Shown in pieces: positions 26,531 to 35,063 of a DNA stretch of 64,000 nt. The translations under genes were made by a program, and so were the position numbers. Under the pieces are notes generated by a model that worked only from the letters and a program-made list of their open reading frames with translations, was not told where the DNA came from and did not search any database. Source of the DNA: Coneutiohabitans sp964457925 (lineage in GTDB: Bacteria > Zhuqueibacterota > Zhuqueibacteria > Zhuqueibacterales > Zhuqueibacteraceae); NCBI GenBank assembly GCA_964457925.1, contig CAYWGH010000028.1, forward strand, positions 1 to 64,000, given 5' to 3'. Position 1 is the first letter of the stretch. The number at the start of each line of letters is the position of its first letter.

Positions 26531-26597
26531 CAAAGCCTGACTTGCGCTTAACGATTTTTGTAAATCTTCCAGACATTCGAGCGCAAGTCAGGCTTTG
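26531..26597 (-). terminator. Perfect 18-bp palindrome, probable terminator
   Basis: Arms 26531-26548 (CAAAGCCTGACTTGCGCT) and 26580-26597 are perfectly complementary over 18 bases with a 31-base loop. It starts ten bases after the stop of the minus-strand T9SS gene at 26608. The long loop and perfect arms are unusual for a simple terminator and may mark an extragenic repeat. Confidence 0.65.
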
Positions 26598-26607
26598 ATC
26601 GCTGGGT

Positions 26608-27534
26608 CTACCTCGCTAGCAGCATCTTCTTCGTTTCGACAAATTCCCCTGCACGCAATTGATAAAAGTAAACACCGCTGGAAAGTGTTGCTGCGTCAAA
26701 TGTCATTTGGTGTACGCCCGCCGGCTTGCGCTCGTTTTGCAGCAGCGTGGCCACTTCCTTGCCGTTGAGATCGAAGACTTTGAGCGTCACCCTTTGTGCC
26801 GAGGGCAGCGCGAAGGTGATTTGGGTGGAGGGGTTGAAGGGGTTGGGATAGTTTTGAGATAATGAATATACGATAGCTCTTTCGAGTTGACGATCACTTA
26901 CTGCCGTAACGAGGTTCGTCGATAGCAAAACGGATTTTTGTATAATCGCGCCTATCTCAGTTCTCGAGCCAACGAGCCCGACATTCGGTGCAAAGTAATA
27001 ATCAACTGGTCCAGTGAGATAATTTAGGCGATAAACGTTGCAGAAGAATGATCCTGCCGGCGTGAAGTAAGGCTGATTGATCGCATGAAGTTCAAACTCG
27101 AAAAAACCCGCAATTGTGATCTCATCTTCATCTAAATATAGAGGGATGGTCCATTTATCACCAACCCCTGTCGGGTATTTTATTAGCTGGTGTCGAGCAA
27201 CAAGAGTGTCAGATGAATTGTACGCACCAAACCACCACAAGCCATCCGATTCGTTGCGAACAAATTCATTGCTCGATCCGTCGCCGGTGGTTAGTATGTA
27301 CACGCTGTATGTTTGATTCTGAAAAGTGACCGTCGTCTCGCCGATAATTTCTCTGATTGACGTATCTGTAGATACATTTCCAAGGAAAATCGTGGAATCT
27401 CTATAAGTCCATTTATTCCCGACGGCCAAGGGCTCGATTACGTTTGTTTGAGCAATGGCTGTTGAGCTCGCCACAAACCAATGTGAAATGACGATAAGAA
27501 AAACAATGCAATAGCTTGCGCGCTTGCTATACAT
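26608..27534 (-). CDS. T9SS-sorted secreted protein of unknown function
   Basis: A 308-residue protein with a signal peptide (MYSKRASYCIVFLIVISHWF) and a C-terminal T9SS sorting domain from about residue 225 (LSQNYPNPFNPSTQITFALP, then VFDLNGKEVATLLQ and SGVYFYQLRAGEF). The central part is beta-rich (NKWTYRDSTIFLG, GETTVTFQNQTYSVYILTTG) and not recognised. Strong ribosome-binding site AAGGAGGAG precedes the ATG. Its sorting domain is close in sequence to those of the next two genes upstream. Confidence 0.8.
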   Translation of the reverse strand: MYSKRASYCIVFLIVISHWFVASSTAIAQTNVIEPLAVGNKWTYRDSTIFLGNVSTDTSIREIIGETTVTFQNQTYSVYILTTGDGSSNEFVRNESDGLWWFGAYNSSDTLVARHQLIKYPTGVGDKWTIPLYLDEDEITIAGFFEFELHAINQPYFTPAGSFFCNVYRLNYLTGPVDYYFAPNVGLVGSRTEIGAIIQKSVLLSTNLVTAVSDRQLERAIVYSLSQNYPNPFNPSTQITFALPSAQRVTLKVFDLNGKEVATLLQNERKPAGVHQMTFDAATLSSGVYFYQLRAGEFVETKKMLLAR

Positions 27535-27571
27535 TGGCTCCTCCTTTCCTTGCTAAAAAGATTTTTAAAGA

Positions 27572-29671
27572 TTATCTCGCCAGTAGCATCTTTTTCGTTT
27601 CGACAAACTCGCCAGCACGCAATTGGTAGAAATAAACCCCGCTGGCAAATGTTGCGGCATCAAACGTCAATTGATGCACGCCCGCCGCTTTGCGCTCGTT
27701 CTGCAGCAGCGTGGCCACCTCCTTGCCGGTGAGATCGAAAACTTTGAGCGTCACCTTTTGCGTCGAAGGCAGCGCGAAGGAGATATGGGTTGAGGGGTTG
27801 AAGGGGTTGGGGTGGTTTTGGTTGAGCGCAAATCCAACTGGTACTTCATTGAAGTCTTCTTCAACCGCGGTAACGATTTCTGAGAGCGGGCGCCGCCACA
27901 CTCCGCGGCCAACAGTCCCCACAAAAATATTCGAGCCGATTTCAGCAAAAGAAATGACGCCGGTGATTGGCAAGCCGGTATTGATATCAGTCCAGCTTGC
28001 GCCATCGTTGTCGGAAATAAACACGCCAATGGTTCCCGCAAAGAGATTCGAGCCGATAAAGGCAAAGGAAAATACATCCGCGTCTGGCAAACCGTTATTG
28101 ACGGCGATCCAATTTGTGCCGTTATTGGTGGAGAGAAACACGCCGTTATCTGTTGCCGCAAAAAGATTGTAGCCATGTATAATAAGCGCATAGATGCGCA
28201 TGCTGGTTAAGCCGGTATTGACGGCGGCCCAGTTTTCACCTTTGTCAGTGGAAAGAAACACGCCGCCAGCATCGGTTCCGGCAAAGAGAAGCGAATCGTT
28301 TGCGGCAAGAGACAGAATGAGAGTATTCGTTAATCCGTTATTGACGGCGGTCCAGCTTGCGCCGTTGTTGGTGGAAAGAAACACGCCGACGCCCACAGTT
28401 CCGGCAAAGAGATTCGATCCGCTCAGAGCTAAAGACGAAACGATAGTGCTTGTCAAGCCGCTATTGGCGCTGGTCCAGTTCGCTCCGTTATCGGTCGAAA
28501 GAAACACGCCGTCATGAGCAGTTCCTGCAAAGAGGTGGTCACCGTTCACGGCTAAAGAATAAACCAATGTTTCCGGCAAGCCGCTATTGGCGGCCGTCCA
28601 GCTTGTGCCACTATCGACGGAAAAGGACACGCCGCGATCGGTTCCTGCAAAGAGATACGAACCCTTTGCAGCAAGAACGAAAACATAAGAGTTGGCAAAG
28701 CCATCATTGACGGCAGTCCAGCTTGTACCGCTGTTGGTGGAAAGAAAAACACCACGCTTGGCGGTCCCTGCAAAAAGATTCGAACCGCTCACAGCAAGCG
28801 TCCGAACAACCTTGCTCGTTAAGCCGTTATTGACGGCAGTCCAGCTCGCGCCATTATTGATGGAAAGATACACCCCGCCACTATCCATGACGGCAAAGAG
28901 ATTCGAGCCGTTCACGGCAAGAGAAAGGACGGTTCGGCTATTCACAAACAAGCCATTATTGATCGCGGTCCAACTCGTGCCATTGTTGGTGGAAAGAAAC
29001 ACGCCGCCAGCACCAGTTCCGGCAAAGAGATTAGAGCCGTTTACAGCAAGAGTATAAACATAAGTATCCGTCAAGCCATTATTGACTGTGGTCCAACTTG
29101 CGCCGTTGTTAGTGGAAAGAAATACACCGCCATCTGTTCCCGCAAAGAGATTTGAGTTGTCTACAATAAGAGCATTGATACCGGTATTCGACAAACCGGT
29201 ATTGACTGCGGTCCAGCTTGCGCCGTTGTCGGTGGAAAGAAACACCCCGTCATCTGTTCCCGCAAAGAGAGCCGGGCCGCTTGCGGCAAGCGCATTGACT
29301 GTCGCGCTTTCCAAGCCGGCATTGGCTGTAGTCCAACTTGCACCGCTGTCTGTAGAAAGATATACACCGCTTATCGTTCCAGCGAAAACATTTGAGCCGC
29401 TAATGAGGAGAGAATGGACATAACCGTTCGTTAGGCCTGCATTAACCGCGATCCAGCTTGCGCCATTGTTGGTGGAGAGATACACGCCGTTGCCATCCGT
29501 TCCAGCAAAGAGATTTGAGTCGTTGGCGGCCAAACAGTTAATCTCGCCTCCGTAAGGGCCATTGGTTTGAACCCACTGCGCATGAAGGCTTTGTGCGCAA
29601 AGCAAAACAACGATCGCGAAGCAAGAAAGTATTCGTTTCACGTTTGTGTATTCAAAAATGGTTTTCATCAC
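27572..29671 (-). CDS. Sortilin/BNR-type tandem propeller protein with T9SS sorting domain
   Basis: A 699-residue secreted protein. After a signal peptide (KRILSCFAIVVLLCAQSL) there are thirteen near-identical repeats of about 40-46 residues, each with a core like GGVFLSTNNGASWTAVNNGL and SLAVNGSNLFAGT. This number suits two stacked beta-propellers of the photosynthesis-stability/sortilin type. The C terminus is a T9SS sorting domain (LNQNHPNPFNPSTHISFALP ... MLLAR). GGAGGT lies five bases before the start. The repetitive DNA makes it prone to length change by recombination. Role unknown; surface display or adhesion is plausible. Confidence 0.85.
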   Translation of the reverse strand: MMKTIFEYTNVKRILSCFAIVVLLCAQSLHAQWVQTNGPYGGEINCLAANDSNLFAGTDGNGVYLSTNNGASWIAVNAGLTNGYVHSLLISGSNVFAGTISGVYLSTDSGASWTTANAGLESATVNALAASGPALFAGTDDGVFLSTDNGASWTAVNTGLSNTGINALIVDNSNLFAGTDGGVFLSTNNGASWTTVNNGLTDTYVYTLAVNGSNLFAGTGAGGVFLSTNNGTSWTAINNGLFVNSRTVLSLAVNGSNLFAVMDSGGVYLSINNGASWTAVNNGLTSKVVRTLAVSGSNLFAGTAKRGVFLSTNSGTSWTAVNDGFANSYVFVLAAKGSYLFAGTDRGVSFSVDSGTSWTAANSGLPETLVYSLAVNGDHLFAGTAHDGVFLSTDNGANWTSANSGLTSTIVSSLALSGSNLFAGTVGVGVFLSTNNGASWTAVNNGLTNTLILSLAANDSLLFAGTDAGGVFLSTDKGENWAAVNTGLTSMRIYALIIHGYNLFAATDNGVFLSTNNGTNWIAVNNGLPDADVFSFAFIGSNLFAGTIGVFISDNDGASWTDINTGLPITGVISFAEIGSNIFVGTVGRGVWRRPLSEIVTAVEEDFNEVPVGFALNQNHPNPFNPSTHISFALPSTQKVTLKVFDLTGKEVATLLQNERKAAGVHQLTFDAATFASGVYFYQLRAGEFVETKKMLLAR
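27696..27813 (-). repeat. 118-bp segment identical to 29895-30012
   Basis: The part of the T9SS sorting domain encoding roughly NPFNPSTHISFALPSTQKVT through VATLLQN is identical over 118 bases to the same part of the FG-GAP gene at 29895-30012, whereas flanking sorting-domain sequence differs. Indicates recent recombination or gene conversion. Confidence 0.85.
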
Positions 29672-29770
29672 GCACCTCCGATTTAGGTCTTAGCACTACA
29701 GCTAGCCCGCCGGTCCAAACGCGGGAGAGTTTAGCAGCAACAAGTGCCGTTCAAGATTCAGGAACTATCT

Positions 29771-31204
29771 CTACCTGATCAAAACCATCCGCTTCGTCTC
29801 CATAAATTCGTCTGCCTGCAAGCGGTACAGATAAATTCCGCTGGGAAGGTCTTTCGCGTCGTATGTTATTGCATGCACGCCCGCAGCCCTGTGGTCGTTC
29901 TGCAGCAGCGTGGCCACCTCCTTGCCGGTGAGATCGAAAACTTTGAGCGTCACCTTTTGCGTCGAAGGCAGCGCGAAGGAGATATGGGTTGAGGGGTTGA
30001 AGGGGTTGGGGTAGTTTTGGTCTAATGTATATCCATCTACGAGTAACTGGCGTTTTTCCTTTACACCTACTGTCACAGGTAGGCCATCGTATACATATGC
30101 AGATCCAGAAAAGTTCTCATTTCCCCTGCCAGCAATAGAGCCTACTATTGCAGAGTTTCCAGAAAGTGAAACGGCACTTCCAAAGCGCAAAAACGCTTGC
30201 CGATCACTGGCCGTTAACTTAGCTATTTCTTTCCAACCCGACTCCATGTGCGCGAAAAGGTATGCGCTGCCGGCAAGCAAATCAGTAAATTCTGCTCCGA
30301 CAAGCGCGTAGGTGTTAGAAATCGAAACAGAGGCGCCAAATGCGCGCGCATTAGCATCGGTAATGGTCAATTTATTCTGTAATGTCCAACTAGTGTTCAT
30401 TCGTTTGTAAATATATGCAGCTCCCTTTTGATTATCCTTGAGAAACGCACCGACGATGGCATAATCGCCAAAAAGTGACACGGTTCCGAATTCGTCGCCA
30501 GCCGCGCCATCAGGTGCGGTAAGCTTCGTTTGTTCAATCCAATTGTCTTGGATACGTTCAAAAATATAGGCCGCTCCTTTTCTATTGTCTTTTCCGACTG
30601 ATCCTACGATTGCATAATTCCCGGAAATCGAAGAACTCCATCCAAAAGCATCAGGAGAGACACCGTCGCTCGCAGTCAGCTTGGCTTGTTGGGTCCAACC
30701 TACCGCCGTGCGTTTGTATATGTATGCAGCGCCCTGCAAAGTGCGAAATCCCCGGGCTCCAATTATGGCATAGTCACCGGAAAGGGAAACCGATGAGCCC
30801 AAAAAATCACGTGGTGCGCCGTCGTTAGCCGTTAATATGGCTTCCATAATCCACCTGTTTTGTGTGTGTGTAAAAACATAGGCTGCACCATTTGCGCCGA
30901 ATGCATTAGCAGACCCAATAATCGCGGAGCCACCATTTAGCGAAACGGAGTAGCCAAAAGCGGAGCCCCCGCCGGCGACTAAAACCGTATCTTCTTCCCA
31001 TCCGCTTTGTGTGCGTGAGAAAAAATAAACAGTTCCTTTGGCGGGGGCGCCAATAATTGCATAGTCTTCTGAGAGTGAGACAGAGGCACCAAAACCGTCG
31101 TCTCGCGTGCCATCGCTAGCGATCAGTTTGGTTTCTTTAATTTGAGAAATTGCTAATGCAGGTATTATCGCAGCGAGAATTCCGGCGATGAGTAATTTCT
31201 TCAT
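29771..31204 (-). CDS. FG-GAP-repeat beta-propeller protein with T9SS sorting domain
   Basis: A 477-residue secreted protein: signal peptide (MKKLLIAGILAAIIPALAIS), then seven repeats of about 52 residues of the FG-GAP type (for example DGTRDDGFGASVSLSEDYAI, FLGSSVSLSGDYAIIGARG, AFGWSSSISGNYAIVGSVG), forming one seven-bladed integrin-alpha-like propeller without the usual DxDxDG calcium loops. The C terminus is a T9SS sorting domain (LDQNYPNPFNPSTHISFALP ... MVLIR). GGAGGT precedes the ATG by four bases. Ligand unknown. Confidence 0.85.
   Translation of the reverse strand: MKKLLIAGILAAIIPALAISQIKETKLIASDGTRDDGFGASVSLSEDYAIIGAPAKGTVYFFSRTQSGWEEDTVLVAGGGSAFGYSVSLNGGSAIIGSANAFGANGAAYVFTHTQNRWIMEAILTANDGAPRDFLGSSVSLSGDYAIIGARGFRTLQGAAYIYKRTAVGWTQQAKLTASDGVSPDAFGWSSSISGNYAIVGSVGKDNRKGAAYIFERIQDNWIEQTKLTAPDGAAGDEFGTVSLFGDYAIVGAFLKDNQKGAAYIYKRMNTSWTLQNKLTITDANARAFGASVSISNTYALVGAEFTDLLAGSAYLFAHMESGWKEIAKLTASDRQAFLRFGSAVSLSGNSAIVGSIAGRGNENFSGSAYVYDGLPVTVGVKEKRQLLVDGYTLDQNYPNPFNPSTHISFALPSTQKVTLKVFDLTGKEVATLLQNDHRAAGVHAITYDAKDLPSGIYLYRLQADEFMETKRMVLIR
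29895..30012 (-). repeat. 118-bp segment identical to 27696-27813
   Basis: Second copy of the identical sorting-domain segment described at 27696-27813; both lie at the same place within a T9SS C-terminal domain and have the same orientation. Confidence 0.85.
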
Positions 31205-31319
31205 TTTACCTCCGTTTGAGATTAATCTGCACTCCAGTTTTGCTTTTTTCGCGTATCTGAAACCATATCAACGATACGAACATGATTCTATCGATTCTCG
31301 GGAAGGGCTGAATTTTCCC

Positions 31320-32252
31320 TCATTTCTCAATCTTCATCACAATCTTCTTCGCTGCCAGGCTTTCGATTTTGAGCTTGAAGCCCGGCATGTCGGTGGCGAG
31401 CAAGGCGTCGGCGAAATCTTCAGAGGCGCCCTGGTATTTTACTTTGATGTTCGCGGTTTTGCCTTCGAATGCGGATTTGACGTCTTTCACGCCTTCTACT
31501 TTCTCCAGCGTTTTGGCGAACAAACGCGAGGTGGCGAAATCGAGATTCTTGGCGGTGATGTCAATCGTGGTTGCGCCGTCGGCGCCGGCAGCCTCCGGTT
31601 CATCTGCCCCGGGAATTTGCTCGCCGATGACGTCTACCGCTTTGACGATGGCCTTTTCCATGGCGGTTTGCATGGATTTGCTTTTGTACAAACCGCCGCC
31701 GGCAGCCCCGGTAGAAGTGGCGGCAACAGCAACGAGTCCGATTGAGCTTTCCTTTTGATTAATTTTTTCAGAAGCCACGATCTCGCCGGTGGTGGAGTTG
31801 ATGATGCGAACCGTTATACCCAGCTCGGAAGTATACCAACCCACACCGCTGAGGGCTTTGCCGCCGACTAGGCCGCCAAGACCGCCGCCGCCGGTTTTTT
31901 CTTCAAACTTACTCACCACGCCGACGACAAGGTATTCTGCGCCCACAAGCTGGCCGACTTCTGCGCCTGTGGCAGTATCGACTTCCCCGGAAAGCGCCAT
32001 GATTTGTTCCTGGCGAATCGCTTGCAAGGCGCTGCGCTCGACGATGAAATAACGCCCGGTTTCAACCAATGCGTCGATCAGCAGATCGCTCATCGCCGTG
32101 CCCAGGGCTTTTTCTGCCTGAGCGACTTTGATTTGAAAATCCACAACAGCAAGGCGAGGCTTCTCTTTAGGTTGCGCCGGCAAGACTGCGGGCAACACGC
32201 CGCACACCAAGGCGGCGAGGCGGAAAAATTTTCGGATAGCGAGGGTGTTCAT
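31320..32252 (-). CDS. CsgG/curli-assembly-like exported protein
   Basis: A 310-residue protein with a signal peptide (FFRLAALVCGVLPAVLPAQ) and a CsgG-like domain: KPRLAVVDFQIK, TAMSDLLIDALVETGRYFIV, ERSALQAIRQEQ and AEYLVVGVVSKFEEKTGGGG. In curli systems CsgG forms the outer-membrane secretion pore, but many FCB proteins of this family are stand-alone and of unknown role. There is no lipobox Cys as in true CsgG. A C-terminal region (residues 235-310: TTIDITAKNLDFATSRLFAK, then VKDVKSAFEGKTANIKVKY) looks like a small alpha/beta domain that is not part of CsgG. It stands between secreted-protein genes. Confidence 0.8.
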   Translation of the reverse strand: MNTLAIRKFFRLAALVCGVLPAVLPAQPKEKPRLAVVDFQIKVAQAEKALGTAMSDLLIDALVETGRYFIVERSALQAIRQEQIMALSGEVDTATGAEVGQLVGAEYLVVGVVSKFEEKTGGGGLGGLVGGKALSGVGWYTSELGITVRIINSTTGEIVASEKINQKESSIGLVAVAATSTGAAGGGLYKSKSMQTAMEKAIVKAVDVIGEQIPGADEPEAAGADGATTIDITAKNLDFATSRLFAKTLEKVEGVKDVKSAFEGKTANIKVKYQGASEDFADALLATDMPGFKLKIESLAAKKIVMKIEK

Positions 32253-32422
32253 GATTTTCCTTTCTCCGAATAATCGAATGATTTTGATCGTCCGTTAACT
32301 GGCCACACAAGCTTGTCAACAAAGCATTCCGTCTTGGTTTTCATACCCCCCGCAGGCAGAGCTTGCACAGCGGCTCACTTCGAGCGTCTGCTCATGCCGC
32401 AGCGCAAGCCCGCCTTCCCCGC

Positions 32423-33541
32423 TTAATACATAACATTCTCATAAACCGTTCGTCCGTCGGCACGCTCACTGGATTTGACTGTGATCGCTATCGTGTGCGC
32501 GGCGCCGGGATTGGCGCTGACGAATTCCACCAGATAGCTGTTCTCCAGAGCTTGGGTCACCGGTAAATCTGCCAGATTCAAATTTGCCGCGGATGATGGG
32601 ACAACCTTGATCGTGCCTCCCGTGCAGTGGCTCATACGCCATGGTTTCTCAGCAACTAGAGCCGTTTCTCTAAAAAACGTGGTGTCGCCGCCGCTCCACA
32701 CGGTATGAATCGTGGCTCGGCCGCCCAATTGCTGGCAAATGGCTTGCGTCGCCCATGCTGCGTAGCCGTTTGGCTGTGTTGGCTCGTCTGTGAAGTTGAT
32801 ATAAACACGCTGTGCGCCGGTTCGCCAACTGAACATTTGCTCCGCAAAGAAAATGGCCACGACGCCGTTTTCGCCGGATATCTGCGGCGCAAATCCGCTT
32901 GCGGTTGTTGCGAGCGAGACACTATCCGCCCCGGCGAATCCGTATGTCCGAGACGTGCCTCGCAGAAAAGGCCGATTCAAGTAAGCGCTCAAGCGGCTGG
33001 CCGTCGTTGCATTGATCGCACCACTGATATCGCCGAGTGCGTCGTATCCGACGCAACTGAAACGAACATCAAGGCCGCTACCGGCCAGCCGGGTGGCAAA
33101 TGAGGCAATGCTGTTCGCCACAGAATCCGCTTCCTGCGCCATACTGCCGGAATTGTCCACGATGAAAGCCACGTCTGCGGACAAAACATTGTTGTTCCCG
33201 ACCGGCTGTACCAGTATGCCTTTGACTACCCCGTCTTCCGTGACGTAGAGATTTTGATGCGCGGTAAACGCAATCGGCAAGTAGTTGTTAGTTGGATCGA
33301 GCATGCCCTGCAACGTCACGCGAATGCGGCTTTCGTTACCGGCAGTTTTTTCAAAAGTGGCGGCAGGTTTCAAGTTATTCACCACCGGCGTCGGTACCGT
33401 TACATTGTTTGGATCCATAGGAATATCGGCGTTGAGATCGGGCTCGGGGCCGGTGCCATTTTTATTGCAGTTCGCAAGCAATGCACTCAGGATAACAACA
33501 CCCACCCAATGCGCCGTCGTCCGGAAGAATGGCGATTTCAT
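32423..33541 (-). CDS. von Willebrand factor A-domain lipoprotein
   Basis: A 372-residue protein beginning with a lipoprotein signal (WVGVVILSALLANC, lipobox Cys). A central VWA domain starts at about residue 120 with the metal-ion-dependent adhesion site VAFIVDNSGSMAQEADS and continues through GLDVRFSCVGYDALGD and AQRVYINFTDEPTQPNG. The N-terminal part (residues 35-110) has a beta-rich segment, and the C-terminal tail (LENSYLVEFVSANPGAAHTI) resembles a closing beta domain. Probably a surface or periplasmic binding protein. AAGGAG lies before the start. Confidence 0.85.
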   Translation of the reverse strand: MKSPFFRTTAHWVGVVILSALLANCNKNGTGPEPDLNADIPMDPNNVTVPTPVVNNLKPAATFEKTAGNESRIRVTLQGMLDPTNNYLPIAFTAHQNLYVTEDGVVKGILVQPVGNNNVLSADVAFIVDNSGSMAQEADSVANSIASFATRLAGSGLDVRFSCVGYDALGDISGAINATTASRLSAYLNRPFLRGTSRTYGFAGADSVSLATTASGFAPQISGENGVVAIFFAEQMFSWRTGAQRVYINFTDEPTQPNGYAAWATQAICQQLGGRATIHTVWSGGDTTFFRETALVAEKPWRMSHCTGGTIKVVPSSAANLNLADLPVTQALENSYLVEFVSANPGAAHTIAITVKSSERADGRTVYENVMY

Positions 33542-33660
33542 ATGTACACTCCTTTTGAAATACCCATTAACAGTGATGTCAGTAAAATACCGCGCTGGAT
33601 ACACGACGTTCCCACATGCGCATCCAGCGCGTTTAAGCTTGTCGTCTTTTGTGAAGTCAG

Positions 33661-34227
33661 CTACTTCTTTCCCACCGGAAATTTGAACGCACCCTTGATA
33701 CCCAGATATTTAAGATCGGAAATCGAATACTCGGCGTGAACATCGAGCGGACCCAGCTCAGCGCCGACCATAGGGATGAGAGCAAAATCGGTGGAGCCGG
33801 CCAGTGTGCTGCTGCCGAATACGTTATCGTCGCCTACGACGCTCACGGAGTAGATGTGAATGCCTAACTCGCCGCCAATAAAAAAGCGCGCGCCCGCGTC
33901 CGGTGCGCCCAAATAGTAGCGCCCGCCCGACATGATGGGAATCAGCGACCATTTGTAACCGAGGCCGGTATTGAAGCCCGAAAAAGTATACTCCTTCTCA
34001 CCAAACCGATAATAACCGACCGTGCCCGTGAGAACGATGTTTTCGAGGCCTTCGTAATTGTAGTAGCCACGCACACCGCCGCCAAAGCCGGTCCCCGCAA
34101 AATCGTTGAAGCTGCCCGAGGGTTTGGCGATACCGCCACCCACACTAATGGCCTGCAACTGTGAAAACGCCGTTGACGAAAGCCCCAGCGCTAACACCGC
34201 GCACGCGATCATTGTAAATCGTTTCAT
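33661..34227 (-). CDS. Small outer-membrane beta-barrel-like protein
   Basis: A 188-residue protein with a signal peptide (MKRFTMIACAVLALGLSSTA) and alternating amphipathic strands typical of an eight-stranded outer-membrane barrel: GGGIAKPSGSF, GVRGYYNYEG, TGTVGYYRFG, GLGYKWSLIPIMSGGRYYLG, FIGGELGIHIYSVSV and HAEYSISDLKYLGIKGAF. Function unknown. AAGGAG precedes the ATG. Its upstream region shares a conserved block layout with the CPPxC-tail protein gene at 38889, suggesting co-regulation. Confidence 0.72.
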   Translation of the reverse strand: MKRFTMIACAVLALGLSSTAFSQLQAISVGGGIAKPSGSFNDFAGTGFGGGVRGYYNYEGLENIVLTGTVGYYRFGEKEYTFSGFNTGLGYKWSLIPIMSGGRYYLGAPDAGARFFIGGELGIHIYSVSVVGDDNVFGSSTLAGSTDFALIPMVGAELGPLDVHAEYSISDLKYLGIKGAFKFPVGKK

Positions 34228-34328
34228 AACTCTTCTCCTTAAAATGAAATGTGAATGAGATGAATGGAGTAAATGCTTTGGTGCCTTTGACGGATGCAGA
34301 TTTTTTGCACGTCTGCAAAAATGCCTAT

Positions 34329-34475
34329 AACGAAACTCGTACCACGATGAAATAACACTGTCGGATCAAACTGCCCTGCAATAAAATCAACAGATTAAAC
34401 AGTGACGGGCGGGATTGGAAAAAAGCGCAAAAGGCGTGGAAAGTGGAATGGATTCCAATCGTATGGAGAGAAGCT
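34329..34475 (-). promoter_or_regulatory. Upstream module of the barrel gene, shared with 39642-39790
   Basis: Plus-strand blocks ACCACGATGAAAT (34341), GATTAAAC (34393) and TATGGAGAGAA (34462) recur in the same order at 39654, 39705 and 39774, with block distances of 52 and 121 versus 51 and 120 bases. On the minus strand the first block reads TGGTACGAGTTTCGTT (34344-34329), which partly fits the sigma-54 -24/-12 pattern (GG, ten bases, then G). The other blocks could be activator sites. The module lies about 100 bases upstream of the gene starting at 34227. Confidence 0.5.
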
Positions 34476-34936
34476 CCTGATGAAGCCTCTTGTTCATTGC
34501 CAATGTGGGTGCTTGCGGAGAGCCCCCGAGATACTTGCTAACCAATGAAATGAGATGGCCGGTGCCAAGCAATAGCTCTCGCATCATTGTTCTCCGTTTC
34601 CGTGATAGCCTGCCCTCAGTAACTTGAATTCTGATGGAGTGAATGCCGAGAAAAAGGCATTTTTTTCAGCCAAAATCTCTAAGCCATTGGCGCATTGGGT
34701 CGGCAATTTGCCTATTGTATCCTCGGTCAAGTCTCGGCTATATTGGCACACGTTATTTTGGGTGCACCTCCGCTTCTGGCGCCCATGGCTCGGCAAAATG
34801 CCTAGCACATGCGCCATTCGCTTAGTGCATCGCGATGCCCTCCTGTTTATCTTCCGCCACCTCCCCGGCTGGCCTTCCAGTATCAAATGAAGGGCCGCGA
34901 CGGTTCCGCATGATTAGTTGTAAGACCCATGCGATT

Positions 34937-34961
34937 GATGAGGCATGGGGGGAGCCTCATC
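34937..34961. repeat. 8-bp inverted repeat upstream of the histidine kinase
   Basis: GATGAGGC (34937-34944) and GCCTCATC (34954-34961) form a perfect inverted repeat with a nine-base spacer. Possible operator or attenuator hairpin for the two-component genes; no direct evidence. Confidence 0.35.
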
Positions 34962-35063
34962 AAATATCTTCAGCATATCGCAACATTTCTCTTTTCATTG
35001 ATCGCATAAATCCTTAGAATCAGCGCTCCGGCATCCCCCGACCTTCGACTAAGGAATGCGATC

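Larger units (their letters stand above)
34228..35063. other. Divergent intergenic region between barrel and kinase genes
   Basis: About 840 bases with no convincing gene, separating divergent transcription units. The left part holds the conserved promoter module at 34329-34475. The right part holds a GC-rich inverted repeat at 34937-34961 some 100 bases upstream of the kinase start. Short open frames here lack family similarity and ribosome-binding sites. Confidence 0.6.

Noticed and set aside
27572..29671. Regularly spaced repeats considered as a CRISPR array
   Set aside because: Repeats are in frame, about 120-140 bases long and encode a continuous propeller protein; there are no unique spacers.
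29771..31204. FG-GAP protein considered as a calcium-binding integrin-like protein
   Set aside because: The DxDxDG-type calcium loops are not present in the repeats, so only the propeller fold is claimed.
31320..32252. CsgG-like gene considered as part of a curli operon
   Set aside because: No csgA, csgB, csgE or csgF homologues lie nearby and the lipobox Cys is missing.
34584..34890. Overlapping frames of about 60-100 residues on both strands upstream of the kinase
   Set aside because: No family similarity or start signals; treated as intergenic.
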